NCBI GenBank assembly: GCA_000814665.1
Contig: JWIH01000021.1
Location: 124,001-188,000 of the forward strand
Length of the DNA stretch: 64,000 bases
Origin: Pseudoalteromonas flavipulchra NCIMB 2033 = ATCC BAA-314
GTDB taxonomy: Bacteria; Pseudomonadota; Gammaproteobacteria; Enterobacterales; Alteromonadaceae
Direction of reading: 5' to 3'
Position 1 is the stretch's first letter, and each line of letters opens with the position of its first letter. Shown piece after piece: positions 55,778 to 63,897 of the stretch. The notes under the pieces are model-generated. The model saw only the letters and a program-made list of their open reading frames with translations, was not told the origin of the DNA and made no database searches. Both the position numbers and the translations under genes were made by a program.

Positions 55778-56013
55778 GTTAAAATCCTTCCTGTTGAATG
55801 ATTTTTAATGACCCAGATTAACGGCTCTAGATCATCGATAAGCTTAAGAATACGCGAATAATTATGTCGAGGTGTTTAAATCCAGACTGAATATGTAACA
55901 AAGCTTTGCGTACCTAAATTTATCGTTACATTCTTAAAAGCGATTGATGCTTTTACGTGTAGTCGATTTTTCGATAAAATGCACCACTTATTGTCAAAAT
56001 TGCGAGAAACAGA

Positions 56014-56262
56014 ATGGATTGTAGGCTTGGTTGTGGCGCTTGTTGTATAGCACCAAGTATTTCAACACCCATTCCCGGTATGCCAAATGGTAAAGCTGCG
56101 GGGGAGCGGTGTATTCAACTAGATGAAAATAATCTGTGTAAACTGTTTAACCAGCCAGAGCGCCCACAAGTGTGTTTGCAATTTAAGGCCATGGAAGATG
56201 TGTGCGGTGACAGTAATGAAGCAGCGATGCAGATCATCACAGAACTCGAAATGTTGACCTAA
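56014..56262 (+). CDS. YkgJ-family cysteine-cluster protein
   Basis: An 82-residue protein with cysteines spaced as in YkgJ (UPF0153): MDCRLGCGACCIAPSIS, GERCIQLD, CKLFNQPERPQVCLQF. The set could bind zinc or an Fe-S cluster. The function of the family is unknown. GAGAAACAGA precedes the start. Confidence 0.9.
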   Translation: MDCRLGCGACCIAPSISTPIPGMPNGKAAGERCIQLDENNLCKLFNQPERPQVCLQFKAMEDVCGDSNEAAMQIITELEMLT

Positions 56263-56282
56263 TTAGCCTCTGGTTAACTGAT

Positions 56283-56320
56283 AAAAAAACGCCCAGAAAC
56301 TTACCTGCTAAGTTCTGGGC
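56283..56320 (-). terminator. Intrinsic terminator for the rsmF direction
   Basis: On the minus strand GCCCAGAACTTA (56309-56320) pairs with TAAGTTTCTGGGC (56291-56303), with one bulged base, and a T-run follows (56283-56289). It lies 204 nt past the rsmF stop. The space 56321-56523 has no other feature. Confidence 0.75.
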
Positions 56321-56523
56321 CTAGGGAAAGGCTCAAGATTGAGCCGTGCGCTAACTAAAAACACCTTCTAAGACTGTAGGGAGAAGTAGAAAGTACTGTT
56401 AAGTTTAGTTAACCTTTCATTCTTTTTACAAATAAATGAATGATTTATTAAGTTTATATAAAACAAAGAGTTGTTCTTTATATTCATAATTGGTCTTAAA
56501 AATATCAAAAGGGTATATTCAGG

Positions 56524-57975
56524 TTATACCCAAGTTATCAACAGGCCGTCTTTAATTAAATCCCGAGGCAAACTGTTTTTAACTTTATTCTTTTGCCATT
56601 TTCCTAACCCGATGGCACTGCCACATAGTGTGAGGATCACCTCTCCCGTTAGTTTGGTAACTTCATCTAGGCGTATATCCTTGCCATTAAAGTAATCTTT
56701 TGCTTGCTCTTTTGTTAGTGCTAAAGTGTTTTTAGACGCTAAGTGACCGAAAGTAGTGGCAAACTCATGCTCTAATCTTACCCCGTTTTTATGGGTAGTA
56801 CCGATTAAAATCCCTATACGAGAATATTTGATCTTATCTTGGATTGCTTCAAAGTTGTCAGGAAATAGCCACACCTCTTTATCGCGCTGCATCAACTTAC
56901 CGTCAAGTTGGGCAATACCAAACTGTTTTTTTAGGGCGGATAACAATAGTTGAGTGGTTTTCTTGTCTAGTTCTTCAAAAGGGAAAGCCCCTTTTTTCTG
57001 TTTTGGGTTTTTAACGGCAACAGAGTGTAACTTCTTAAATCGAGCAATGAAAAACCCTTCGCTATCATATAGCTGAGGCCACACATGCAAGTATCCTTCG
57101 GACGTTGTTGCTTTTTCAGCACCTTCAAATAAGGTCGACAGGTTTTCGACTGCTACTGCTTGAGGATAATTATCAATGAGGTGTTGGCATACTTGCTGAT
57201 TTTCCAACGGTGTTAATGTGCAAGTTGAATACACTAAGGTACCACCTGGCTTTAAGGCTTGAAATGCGCTGTCTATCAGTTGCTTCTGCACTTGTGCAAT
57301 TTCAACATTAGACTCAATTGACCAGTTTTTAAGGGCGTTTGGGTCCTTTCTAACAGTGCCTTCTCCAGAGCATGGCGCATCAAGCAAGATGTTATCAAAA
57401 CATTCATGCATATAATCGCCAAAGATACAGCCGTCAAAGTGAGACAACGCAACATTCCGTATGCCCATACGTTTCATATTTGCTGCAAGCGCTTTGAGTC
57501 GAGATGACGATAGCTCATTAGCGATTAGTACGCCGCGTCCATCCATATAAGCTGCGAGTTGCGAAGTTTTCGAACCCGGTGCTGACGCCATATCCAAATT
57601 AATATCATCACTGCAGATAGTCGATTTCAGTGCTGTTGGCGGCAACATAGAACTTGCTTCTTGGACATAGATGCAGCCACTTAAATGGATATCTGTGTTG
57701 CCGATAGCAAGATTAGTTTCTTCTTGTTCACTTCTTGATATCCAAAACCCTTCCTCACACCAAGGGATCGGCTCTGCCTGCCAATCACTTTTTTCGCAGT
57801 AGGTTAAGAATTCCGTGATAGACATTTTTAGGGTATTGACTCTGACTGCTCGGCGTAAAGGAGACTGGCACTTATCTATAAAGTCTTCGATGCTAAGGTG
57901 ATCTGGTAAGTAGGTTTTTATGTCGTCCAGAAACGCGCTGGGAATATAAGTTGATTTGTCCACGCAGTTACTCAA
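56524..57975 (-). CDS. rsmF: 16S rRNA m5C methyltransferase RsmF
   Basis: A 483-residue enzyme that methylates cytosine 1407 of 16S rRNA in E. coli (YebU). SAM and catalytic motifs are [30 protein letters not shown] and [16 protein letters not shown], so both catalytic cysteines (PCSGEG and STCTL) are kept. The C-terminal ~170 residues form the PUA-like RNA-binding part that separates RsmF from RsmB. Length fits the family. Confidence 0.94.
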   Translation of the reverse strand: MSNCVDKSTYIPSAFLDDIKTYLPDHLSIEDFIDKCQSPLRRAVRVNTLKMSITEFLTYCEKSDWQAEPIPWCEEGFWISRSEQEETNLAIGNTDIHLSGCIYVQEASSMLPPTALKSTICSDDINLDMASAPGSKTSQLAAYMDGRGVLIANELSSSRLKALAANMKRMGIRNVALSHFDGCIFGDYMHECFDNILLDAPCSGEGTVRKDPNALKNWSIESNVEIAQVQKQLIDSAFQALKPGGTLVYSTCTLTPLENQQVCQHLIDNYPQAVAVENLSTLFEGAEKATTSEGYLHVWPQLYDSEGFFIARFKKLHSVAVKNPKQKKGAFPFEELDKKTTQLLLSALKKQFGIAQLDGKLMQRDKEVWLFPDNFEAIQDKIKYSRIGILIGTTHKNGVRLEHEFATTFGHLASKNTLALTKEQAKDYFNGKDIRLDEVTKLTGEVILTLCGSAIGLGKWQKNKVKNSLPRDLIKDGLLITWV

Positions 57976-58062
57976 GTTATAAGCTTTCTCTCATTTTACA
58001 CTTTCATGGGTGAAAAATGCATGTTTGTTGTGACGATGCTGATTATTAAGCAAAACTCATGG

Positions 58063-58110
58063 CTGACAATAAAAAGCTATGGTTATATAATGCTCGCGAA
58101 ATATCGCGAG
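58063..58110 (+). promoter_or_regulatory. Sigma-70 promoter with palindromic operator for the PAS activator gene
   Basis: CTGACA (58063-58068) and TATAAT (58086-58091) are spaced by 17 bp. CTCGCGA-AATA-TCGCGAG (58093-58110) is a perfect palindrome over the expected start site, and its right arm overlaps the GAGGA ribosome site (58108-58112) for the ATG at 58118. Negative autoregulation is inferred. Confidence 0.75.
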
Positions 58111-58117
58111 GATTGCT

Positions 58118-59545
58118 ATGTCTATTATCAAACACTTTTTGGCGGACCCTAAATTATTATTGAATGCGGTTGGAGAGGGGATCTATGGTTTTGACCTTTC
58201 TGGTAACGCTGTTTTTGTAAACCCGGCCGCAGAGCGTATGACTGGGTGGCAAAGTGATGAGCTTTTGGGGAAAAAAATACATCAGTACCATCATCATAGT
58301 CATGCAGATGGGAGTGATTATCCAGCCGATGAATGTAACATCTACAAAACAATGTTTGATGGTAAAACACGACAGGTAACCAATGAGGTGTTCTGGCGTA
58401 AAGATGGAAGTTGCTTTCCCGTAGAATATACCTCAACCCCAATCTTTAAAGATCAGCAAATTATCGGTGCAGTCGCGATATTTCGCGATGTATCGCAACA
58501 GCACAAAACTGAAAATGCCCTAAGAGAGGCGCTAAATAAAGTTCAAGTACTTACTGAGCAACTTAAAGATGAAAATGCCTACCTTCTAGAAACATTAAAT
58601 GAAAATTGGCAAGACTCGGGTTTGGTGGGCAGTAGCGCAATATTTCAGGCTATGTTGGCGCAGCTAGAGCTGGTTAGTCAGACCGACAGTACGGTATTGG
58701 TTTTAGGGGAAAATGGCACGGGTAAAGAGCTTGTTGCCAGAAATCTGCACCGCCTTAGTGAGCGTTCATCGCAACCTTTCGTTAAAGTAAATTGCGCTGC
58801 TTTTTCACCAACCTTGATTGAATCTGAATTGTTTGGACATGAAAAAGGTGCATTCACTGGAGCGAATGAAAAACGTAAAGGACGTTTTGAGTTGGCGGAT
58901 AAAGGGACAATATTTTTAGATGAAATTGGTGAGTTACCGCTAGAAGCGCAAAGCAAGTTATTACGTGTATTACAAGAGCGAGAGTTTGAGCGTGTAGGGG
59001 GAAGTAAGTCGATTCAAGTAGATATACGGATAGTCGCGGCGACCAACAGAGATTTATGGAAAATGGTCGAAGAAGGAGGGTTTAGAATGGATTTATATTA
59101 TCGTTTAAACGTTTTTCCTATTCGAGTGCCTGCACTGCGAGAGCGTATAGAGGATATACCAGTATTGGCCAACAACCTCATCGTGCAGCTCAACAAAAAG
59201 CTGGGTAAGCAACTACGCGGGATCTCAAAAAAGGCTATTCATGCGTTACAGCGTTATGATTGGCCAGGCAATATTCGAGAACTCCAAAACGTGTTGGAGC
59301 GCGAAGCGATATTATCTAAAGGTCGTTTACTTGATTTATCTCAAGCACTTAACGCTACTGAACAGCATAAATCTGAAGATGGTGAGCTGACTTTAGCGCA
59401 AGCGGAAGCTGAGCACATATTAAGAGTGCTAGAAATAAGTAACTGGAAGATCGCTGGCAGCAACGGGGCGGCTGATAAGTTAGGGCTACCCGAAAGTACG
59501 CTAAGGTCGAAAATGAAAAAACTAAAAATTGCTAAACTTTCGTGA
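58118..59545 (+). CDS. Sigma54-dependent activator with PAS sensor
   Basis: A 475-residue bacterial enhancer-binding protein. A PAS domain lies at residues ~10-130 (LLNAVGEGIYGFDLSGNAVFV), with a coiled linker (~130-165), then the AAA+ domain: Walker A LGENGTGKE, the sigma54-contact loop GAFTGA, Walker B TIFLDEIGE and an arginine finger near MDLYYRLNVFPIR. A Fis-type HTH ends the protein (GAADKLGLPESTLRSKMKKL). The DNA sites upstream of its own gene and between it and ccoG suggest it controls both. The PAS input (perhaps redox or a gas) is unknown. Confidence 0.95.
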   Translation: MSIIKHFLADPKLLLNAVGEGIYGFDLSGNAVFVNPAAERMTGWQSDELLGKKIHQYHHHSHADGSDYPADECNIYKTMFDGKTRQVTNEVFWRKDGSCFPVEYTSTPIFKDQQIIGAVAIFRDVSQQHKTENALREALNKVQVLTEQLKDENAYLLETLNENWQDSGLVGSSAIFQAMLAQLELVSQTDSTVLVLGENGTGKELVARNLHRLSERSSQPFVKVNCAAFSPTLIESELFGHEKGAFTGANEKRKGRFELADKGTIFLDEIGELPLEAQSKLLRVLQEREFERVGGSKSIQVDIRIVAATNRDLWKMVEEGGFRMDLYYRLNVFPIRVPALRERIEDIPVLANNLIVQLNKKLGKQLRGISKKAIHALQRYDWPGNIRELQNVLEREAILSKGRLLDLSQALNATEQHKSEDGELTLAQAEAEHILRVLEISNWKIAGSNGAADKLGLPESTLRSKMKKLKIAKLS

Positions 59546-59575
59546 TATTTCGCGCCTATCCGTGATATTTCGCGA
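59540..59575. promoter_or_regulatory. Two activator binding sites upstream of ccoG
   Basis: CGTGATATTTCGCG occurs twice, at 59541-59554 and 59561-59574, 20 bp apart, so on the same DNA face. Both match the operator upstream of the activator gene (TCGCGATATTTCGCGA on one strand) with one or two differences. They lie about 60-95 bp before a -24/-12 promoter, the usual distance for sigma54 enhancer sites. Confidence 0.75.
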
Positions 59576-59633
59576 TATTGAAAATATCATAAAAACAAAT
59601 GCAATAAAAATCAATGCGTTATAAACTTTCAGA

Positions 59634-59650
59634 TTGGTCTGAAAGTTGCA
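59634..59650 (+). promoter_or_regulatory. Sigma54 (-24/-12) promoter of ccoG
   Basis: TTGGTCTGAAAGTTGCA has GG and GC ten bases apart with TTGG at -24 and TTGCA at -12, fitting the consensus TTGGCACRNNNNTTGCW. It would start transcription near 59661, about 25 nt before the ccoG ATG. A separate inverted repeat (AACTTTCAGA-TTGG-TCTGAAAGTT, 59624-59647) overlaps it. Confidence 0.7.
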
Positions 59651-59686
59651 ATATCAAACTCGTGTATTACCAATGTAGCAAATAAC

Positions 59687-61069
59687 ATGAAGTTTGATAT
59701 CAAAGAAGAAGACATGATCATTAAGCCCTATAAACAAGAAGGGCCTATTTACGTCAGAGAGCAAAAAGGTTTTTTCCAAAAAATAAGAAGAAACCTTGGC
59801 TGGTTTTTAATGTTAACTTTCGTTCTCATTCCTTGGATCCCGTACAACGAGCAGCAGGCCATCTTGCTTGATTTTGGTAAGCAGCAATTTAGGATATTTG
59901 GTGCCACCTTTCTCCCTCAAGACTTTATGATTCTAGCCTGGATTTTTATGGTGGGTGCCTTTGCTTTATTCTTTGTCACGACTTGGCTGGGTCGCGTGTG
60001 GTGTGGTTATACTTGCCCACAAACAATTTGGATGCTGATGTTCACTTGGGTTGAGCACCGAGTGGAGGGGACTCGCAACCAAAGAATAAAGTTGGACAAA
60101 TCAAACTGGGATAGCAAAAAAGTCGCTAAGAAAACGGCCAAACACGCTATTTGGTTGATAATTTCGGTGTTTACTGCCACTTCATTTATGGCCTATTTTA
60201 TACCTGCAAAAGAGCTGTATCTAGACATGTTTACGCTTGAGTGGACTGGCCTTACTTCCTTCTGGGTATTTTTGTTCGCACTTTGTACCTATGGAAACGC
60301 AGGCTTTCTACGAGAAAAAATGTGTACTGTGGCGTGTCCATATTCTCGTTTCCAATCGGTTATGTTTGACAAAGATACGTTAGTCGTCACCTATGATAGT
60401 GAACGAGGTGAAAATAGGGGTCGTCGTAAACGCAAAGAAGACCCAAAACAGCTGGGACTCGGCGACTGTGTAGACTGTAATTTATGTGTTGAAGTTTGCC
60501 CTGCTGGTATTGATATTCGTAATGGCTTGCAATACGAATGCATTAACTGTGGTTTATGTATCGATGCGTGTAACGAAACGATGAATAAATTCGGCTATCA
60601 GCCAGATTTGATTAAGTATCAAAGTGAGCATCAACAAGCGGGTAAAAAGTCGAATCCATTTAGGTTAAAAATAGTGGGTTATGGTGCTATCACTGTAATG
60701 ATAGTAGTCACTATGGTGATTTGGGCATTTAATCGTACACCAATAGAAGCTTCTGTCATTCGCGACCGTAATGCGCTTTATCGTGTTAATTATGAGGGAT
60801 TAGTCGAGAACCCATACACCTTAAGTGTCATAAACAAAACACAGCATGATTTAACTTACACCGTGAGCTTAAAGGGGCTACCAGATGCGAAATTAACAGC
60901 CCCAATGACAACGCATATTGCTGGCGGTGACATGGCATTAATCCCTGTAACGGTCACCGCTGATGGCTATGAGCTAAAAGGTAAACGGACTCCAATCCAA
61001 TTCACGATAGAGTCGCAGCAAGATGCCAAGATTAGCATTACCAAGGACAGCTACTTCTATAAAAATTAG
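59687..61069 (+). CDS. ccoG: CcoG/RdxA-type 4Fe-4S membrane protein
   Basis: A 460-residue protein of the CcoG (RdxA/FixG) family. Five helices occur in residues ~35-350, CGYTCPQTIW and CTVACPYSRF hold conserved cysteines, and two ferredoxin motifs CVDCNLCVEVCP and CINCGLCIDACN lie around residues 260-300. The C-terminal ~120 residues form the periplasmic FixG domain. CcoG reduces copper for cbb3 oxidase maturation in other bacteria, but no cbb3 genes are next to it here. The start at 59687 is taken, with 59714 possible. It is expected to be driven by the upstream sigma54 activator. Confidence 0.93.
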   Translation: MKFDIKEEDMIIKPYKQEGPIYVREQKGFFQKIRRNLGWFLMLTFVLIPWIPYNEQQAILLDFGKQQFRIFGATFLPQDFMILAWIFMVGAFALFFVTTWLGRVWCGYTCPQTIWMLMFTWVEHRVEGTRNQRIKLDKSNWDSKKVAKKTAKHAIWLIISVFTATSFMAYFIPAKELYLDMFTLEWTGLTSFWVFLFALCTYGNAGFLREKMCTVACPYSRFQSVMFDKDTLVVTYDSERGENRGRRKRKEDPKQLGLGDCVDCNLCVEVCPAGIDIRNGLQYECINCGLCIDACNETMNKFGYQPDLIKYQSEHQQAGKKSNPFRLKIVGYGAITVMIVVTMVIWAFNRTPIEASVIRDRNALYRVNYEGLVENPYTLSVINKTQHDLTYTVSLKGLPDAKLTAPMTTHIAGGDMALIPVTVTADGYELKGKRTPIQFTIESQQDAKISITKDSYFYKN

Positions 61070-61088
61070 TTTACACTCCCCCCGACTC

Positions 61089-61118
61089 AAGGCGCTTGTA
61101 TTATGAAGCGCCTTTTTT
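61089..61118 (+). terminator. Intrinsic terminator after ccoG
   Basis: AAGGCGCTT-GTATTATG-AAGCGCCTT with a run of six T ending at 61118. A textbook rho-independent terminator, 19 nt after the ccoG stop, so the next genes need their own promoter. Confidence 0.92.
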
Positions 61119-61119
61119 G

Positions 61120-61135
61120 TGTGCATATATGCACA
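61120..61135. promoter_or_regulatory. Perfect 16-bp palindrome before cytochrome b561 gene
   Basis: TGTGCATATATGCACA is fully self-complementary, immediately after the ccoG terminator and 87 bp before the cytochrome b561 start. Location and symmetry suggest a regulator site; the protein is unknown. Confidence 0.55.
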
Positions 61136-61222
61136 ATCTGACGCTAAATTTATGGCTTTCTCTCTGAACTTTTAGCGTATAAGCTTACTCTTATTGAGAA
61201 TGAGTTTTATTAGCTGAATATT

Positions 61223-61798
61223 ATGTTTAAAAATACATCACAAAACTATGGTTTGTTAGCCATCATCTTTCATTGGCTCAGTGCGCTTGTGGTATTTGGC
61301 ATGTTTGGTCTTGGGTTGTACATGGTTGAACTCAGTTATTACGATCCTTTCTACCGTGACGGCTTACACATTCACAAAAGCATCGGGATACTGCTAGCAG
61401 CTTTGATAGTACTTAGGCTGGTTTGGAAGTTCACTAACTCTAAAGTGAAGCCCGAAAGCGAAGCCACTCCCATGGACAAATTGCAAAACATAATAGCGCA
61501 TGTCGTTCACATCGTTTTGTATCTTGGCTTGTTTGGGCTGTTTGTCACAGGTTACTTAATCTCTACCTCGGATGGCAGAGCAATCGAGGTATTTAACTGG
61601 TTTTCTGTTCCGGGTATTGGAGAGCTGTTTGAAGAACAAAGTGATATTGCAGGCACTGTGCATTTTTACATTGCTTGGGGGCTCATTGGATTAGTAGCGC
61701 TACACATTGTGGGAGCGCTAAAACACCACTTTATTAATAGAGATCGTACCTTAGTTCGCATGCTCAAGGTACCAAACGCTACAAAAGTTGAGGATTAA
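61223..61798 (+). CDS. Cytochrome b561-family protein
   Basis: A 191-residue di-heme membrane protein with four helices. Candidate heme ligands include H15 or so in IIFHWLSALVVFG, HIHKSIGILLAAL, HVVHIVLYLGLFG and HFYIAWGLIGLVALHIVGALKHHF. It likely passes electrons from quinol to a periplasmic acceptor. The YceI gene begins 3 bp after its stop, the usual pair in many proteobacteria. Confidence 0.92.
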   Translation: MFKNTSQNYGLLAIIFHWLSALVVFGMFGLGLYMVELSYYDPFYRDGLHIHKSIGILLAALIVLRLVWKFTNSKVKPESEATPMDKLQNIIAHVVHIVLYLGLFGLFVTGYLISTSDGRAIEVFNWFSVPGIGELFEEQSDIAGTVHFYIAWGLIGLVALHIVGALKHHFINRDRTLVRMLKVPNATKVED

Positions 61799-61801
61799 AA
61801 C

Positions 61802-62374
61802 ATGAAAAAAACAATCATTGCATTAAGCATGGCGGCTATGACCTTATCGGCCGGAGTAAATGCTGCGGATTATGTAATTGATACTAAAGGTGCACATGCC
61901 TTTGTAAACTTTAAAATTAAACATTTAGGATACAGCTGGTTGCATGGTCGATTTAATAGCTTCGAAGGCGACTTCAGCTATGATGCAAAAAATCCAAATG
62001 CATCAAAAATCAATGTAGTGATCGATACTGCTTCTGTTGATTCGAACCATGCAGAGCGTGATAAGCATTTGCGCGGTAATGATTTCTTAAACGTTAAAGC
62101 AAATCCTAAGGCGACTTTTAAGAGTAACTCGATTACTTTTAGCGATGATACAAATGCGAAGGTAAAAGGAAGCTTTACACTCAATGGGGTAACAAAGAAT
62201 ATCGAGTTTGATATTCAAAAAGTGGGCGAAGGTAAAGATCCTTGGGGTGGATACCGAGTTGGCTTTGAAGGCGAAACCCAGTTAAAACTTGCTGATTATG
62301 ACATTGATTATGATCTAGGTCCGGCATCAACGCACGTTACCATCGGTTTGCACTTGGAAGGTATTCGTAAGTAA
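61802..62374 (+). CDS. YceI-family periplasmic protein
   Basis: A 190-residue YceI protein with a signal peptide (MKKTIIALSMAAMTLSAGVNA, cut near residue 21). YceI proteins are lipocalin-like barrels that bind a long isoprenoid such as ubiquinone. Matching segments are GAHAFVNFKIKHLGYSWLHG, NFxSFEGDF-type SFEGDFSYD, and HLRGNDFLNVKANPKATF. Co-transcribed with cytochrome b561. Confidence 0.95.
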   Translation: MKKTIIALSMAAMTLSAGVNAADYVIDTKGAHAFVNFKIKHLGYSWLHGRFNSFEGDFSYDAKNPNASKINVVIDTASVDSNHAERDKHLRGNDFLNVKANPKATFKSNSITFSDDTNAKVKGSFTLNGVTKNIEFDIQKVGEGKDPWGGYRVGFEGETQLKLADYDIDYDLGPASTHVTIGLHLEGIRK

Positions 62375-62382
62375 TCTCTACT

Positions 62383-62412
62383 AGCACCACGTGTTTCTAC
62401 ATACGTGGTGCT
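62383..62412. terminator. Hairpin after yceI
   Basis: AGCACCACGT (62383-62392) and ACGTGGTGCT (62403-62412) form a perfect 10-bp stem with a ten-base loop, eight bases after the stop. The T-run is weak, but the position suits a terminator. Confidence 0.7.
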
Positions 62413-62494
62413 GCGCTTTATATTCTAGGTGGAGTCCACTTTTAAAACGCAATATTAGGGCCTATTTACCTTTCAAGTTTGTTTTTGCAGCAGT

Positions 62495-62780
62495 TTGATT
62501 GGTATTTGTACAAGGCAGAGCCTGCGTAGCATAGTTATTCTATGTGAGTCAGGCGATAAAGACTTTGTGCTCCTGCAAAGTCACCTTACCCCACATCCTT
62601 GTGGGGCAACACAGAAGAAATACCAATCAAGCGCTGCCCTTTGGGTTCACCTGAGTGCGCTTTGTTCATTGTTGCTCAACTTTTGCCTAGATTACTAGGC
62701 GGCAAGTCGAGCGTCGCGACCAAAACACACTCAGAAGAACAAAAATCAAACAGCAAAGTTCAACAGGCCCTAGTTTTACA
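62495..62780. repeat. Repeat element with perfect 13-bp terminal inverted repeats
   Basis: TTGATTGGTATTT (62495-62507) and its exact complement AAATACCAATCAA (62618-62630) bracket 110 bp that contains two hairpins (CATAG-TTATT-CTATG; CCCCAC-ATCCTT-GTGGGG). The following sequence to about 62780 resembles the second half of a repeat common in Pseudoalteromonas, from memory. No reading frame is likely inside. It fills most of the 409-bp gap 62375-62783. Confidence 0.6.
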
Positions 62781-62783
62781 AAG

Positions 62784-63614
62784 TTAGTTTTTAAAAATAC
62801 TAGCTAGCTGTGGCTGAAATTGCTCTGGTAACCAACGAGACATAGCCAGTCTAAACTGCTCGTTTTTATGGGCTTGTTTTAACGCTTCGCTAATTGCAGC
62901 GATCTGTTCCTTACCAATCGCATTGTTATTACAGCCTGCATATCCAGCAGTTATTTGCGAGGCGATACTCAATCTGACTTGTGTCAATTCATCTTGCTTA
63001 TCAACATGCAATTTGTGGTAGTGGTGTTCGCTTGGGTATCCGAGTATCACGTCGACTCTTTTTTTGAGCAGCATGATAGTCAAACTCTCTAATGTATCTC
63101 TTCCTGGTCTTACAAGCACTTGCTTGGTAGGCAAACTCGCCAATAACGCATCAATTTCATGACCAAACGACCGGTTTGCCGCCACACCTACGGTTAGCCC
63201 GTGCTCAGTTACGAGCTTTTCCAAATCAATTGCGCTGTTGGTAATGCCAAGCGACTGTGCGACATCTTTCCTTAGTGCGGCAGAGGTTGACAATCCAATG
63301 GTGGAATACTCATCACTAAAAGCGATATGTCTTTGTCGCTCGGGTGTTTTATAGAGGGAGATCATACAATATTGGTTGTTGAAATTAGAGAGCTCATGTA
63401 TCGCCCTCGATGCGGGGAACACTTTATAATTGAAGGTGTAGTCGGGCATCTGTTGTTGGATGAGTTTTATCAATAACTCGTCCCGTCCTTGTCCCTCCAA
63501 ATCATCAGAAAGGATATAATAAGGCGCGAAGTCTATCGCAATCCAAGTTATTTGTTTTGCAAATACGAAACTGGATTGGAAGGCAATGAAGAGGAGTAAG
63601 ATGATTTTGATCAA
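62784..63614 (-). CDS. Periplasmic solute-binding protein (SBP_bac_3-like)
   Basis: A 276-residue protein with a signal peptide (MIKIILLLFIAFQSSFVFA, cut near residue 19). The fold is that of class 3 substrate-binding proteins: WIAIDFAPYYI at the start, FNNQYCMISLYKTPERQRHIAFSDEY, and VGVAANRSFG. No ABC permease is adjacent, and such lone proteins in marine Alteromonadales often have unknown ligands. The region 63615-63897 to its right shows no gene. Confidence 0.88.
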   Translation of the reverse strand: MIKIILLLFIAFQSSFVFAKQITWIAIDFAPYYILSDDLEGQGRDELLIKLIQQQMPDYTFNYKVFPASRAIHELSNFNNQYCMISLYKTPERQRHIAFSDEYSTIGLSTSAALRKDVAQSLGITNSAIDLEKLVTEHGLTVGVAANRSFGHEIDALLASLPTKQVLVRPGRDTLESLTIMLLKKRVDVILGYPSEHHYHKLHVDKQDELTQVRLSIASQITAGYAGCNNNAIGKEQIAAISEALKQAHKNEQFRLAMSRWLPEQFQPQLASIFKN

Positions 63615-63897
63615 ATTGGGTCACTCTTGCTGAACTTACAATAAGCTTAGCATTGTTTGCGATATTGATGATTAAATTAATGTTTATTTAATTTGTATTT
63701 AATGTTTACAGAGGTTGGCGGTATGCTAGCTTTAAAAGAGGTTTTAGTTTTGGGTAAAAACGTGCTAGTTAAAGCTTTGTCAAGCGATTGAATATAGAGT
63801 TTGATTGCAGCGCGTTAATCCAATATAAGTAGATAAGGCCGTATGGCAAGGAAAGTCATACAAGTCAATAACTATAAATTATTAATAAGGAAAACCG

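Noticed and set aside
59687..62374. cbb3 oxidase gene cluster
   Set aside because: CcoG is present but ccoN, ccoO, ccoP and ccoI/S are not in the window; the partners are cytochrome b561 and YceI.
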